Made by a program: the position numbers and the translations under genes | Part shown: positions 63,509 through 64,000 of the stretch, in pieces | Position numbering within the stretch: position 1 is the stretch's first letter | Layout of the letters: every line of letters starts with the position of its first letter | From: Pipra filicauda | Lineage: Eukaryota > Chordata > Aves > Passeriformes > Pipridae | Reading direction: 5' to 3' | Assembly (NCBI RefSeq): GCF_003945595.2 | Contig: NW_024103452.1 | Span: 2,933,493-2,997,492 of the forward strand | DNA length: 64,000 bases | Notes under the pieces: model-generated | The model's input: the letters and a program-made list of their open reading frames with translations, nothing else | What the model was told of the DNA's origin: nothing | Databases searched by the model: none

Positions 63509-64000
63509 TCATAGAATCATGGAATGGTTTGGGTTGGAAGGGATTTTAAAGATAATCCCATTCCAACTCCCTTGGGCAGGGCCATTTTCACTAGACCAGG
63601 TTGTCCAGAGCCCCATCCAACCTGACTTTGGATGTTTCCAGGGATGGGACATCTACCACCTCTCTGGGCATCCTGTTTCAGTGTTTCACCAAGCTCATCA
63701 TAAAAAATTTCTTGCTCATATCTAGTCTGAATCAATGGTCTTTTAGTTTAAAGCCATCATGTCTTGTCCTAAAACAACAGATTCTGCTAAAGAGTTTGTC
63801 CCCACCTTTTTTTTAAAGCCCCCTTTAAGTACTGAAAAGCGACAATAAGGTCTCCCTGGAGGATTCTTTTCTCCAGTCTGAAGAACCCCAAGTCTCTCAT
63901 CCTGTCTCCATAGCAGAGGTGTTCCAGCTCTCTGATCATTTTAGCACCACTCCTCTAGACCTGTTCTGACAGGTCCATGTCTTTTTGCTGCTGAGGACCC
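63509..64000 (-). mobile_element. CR1 LINE, minus strand, running off the window
   Basis: On the plus strand it begins with the reversed tail (tcatagaatcatggaatgg). It continues in order through 'ttgggttggaagggatttt', 'ccattccaactccc', 'ccccatccaacctgac', 'ggtctccctggagg', 'gtgttccagctctctgatc' and 'caggtccatgtctttttgc', all parts of a well-preserved bird CR1 3' region. It is less diverged than the other CR1 copies here and resembles the subfamily wording common in Neoaves/passerines. The 5' side lies beyond the window, so the length is unknown. Open frames across it (63369-63725, 63601-63816 plus and 63517-63735 minus) are not genes. Confidence 0.92.

Noticed and set aside
63369..63816. Open frames of 60-118 codons on both strands
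   Set aside because: They run through the CR1 element and its untranslated 3' region; not host genes.

Overview
This window looks like AT-rich, gene-poor vertebrate DNA, most likely from a bird. The main evidence is several CR1 LINE 3' ends with the avian ATTCTATG-type octamer tail (18701-18935, 23001-23300, 33256-33309, 63509-64000). The CR1 running off the right edge resembles the Neoaves/passerine type. That species inference rests on repeat families recalled from knowledge, not on a search. There is no sign of bacterial gene organisation: open frames are short, overlapping and unordered.

Layout. 1-34930 is mostly unique AT-rich sequence with simple repeats (A-rich tract at 2461, pyrimidine tract at 14726, 19-bp minisatellite at 17027, TA microsatellite at 30310). 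It also holds a plus-strand CR1 end at 18701, a 77-bp segment duplicated at 19244 and 20210, minus-strand CR1 stubs near 23.0-23.3 kb and 33.26 kb, and an LTR-like promoter module near 28.2-28.43 kb.

34931-38100 is a transposable-element cluster. A 5'-truncated, non-CR1 LINE (34942-36430) carries recognisable reverse-transcriptase motifs and a C-terminal zinc finger. It is flanked by a perfect 11-bp target-site duplication. About 0.4 kb further on lies a much older, heavily diverged antisense CR1 (about 36840-38100).

38101-63508 is again AT-rich sequence in which I recognise no gene, only homopolymers and small tandem duplications. The window ends inside a minus-strand CR1.

I found no host protein-coding exon, tRNA, rRNA or CRISPR array that I can support. 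The sequence is best read as intergenic DNA or a large intron. The best candidate for something unusual is the non-CR1 LINE, because bird genomes are dominated by CR1. The compact LTR-like promoter and the 77-bp duplication come next.
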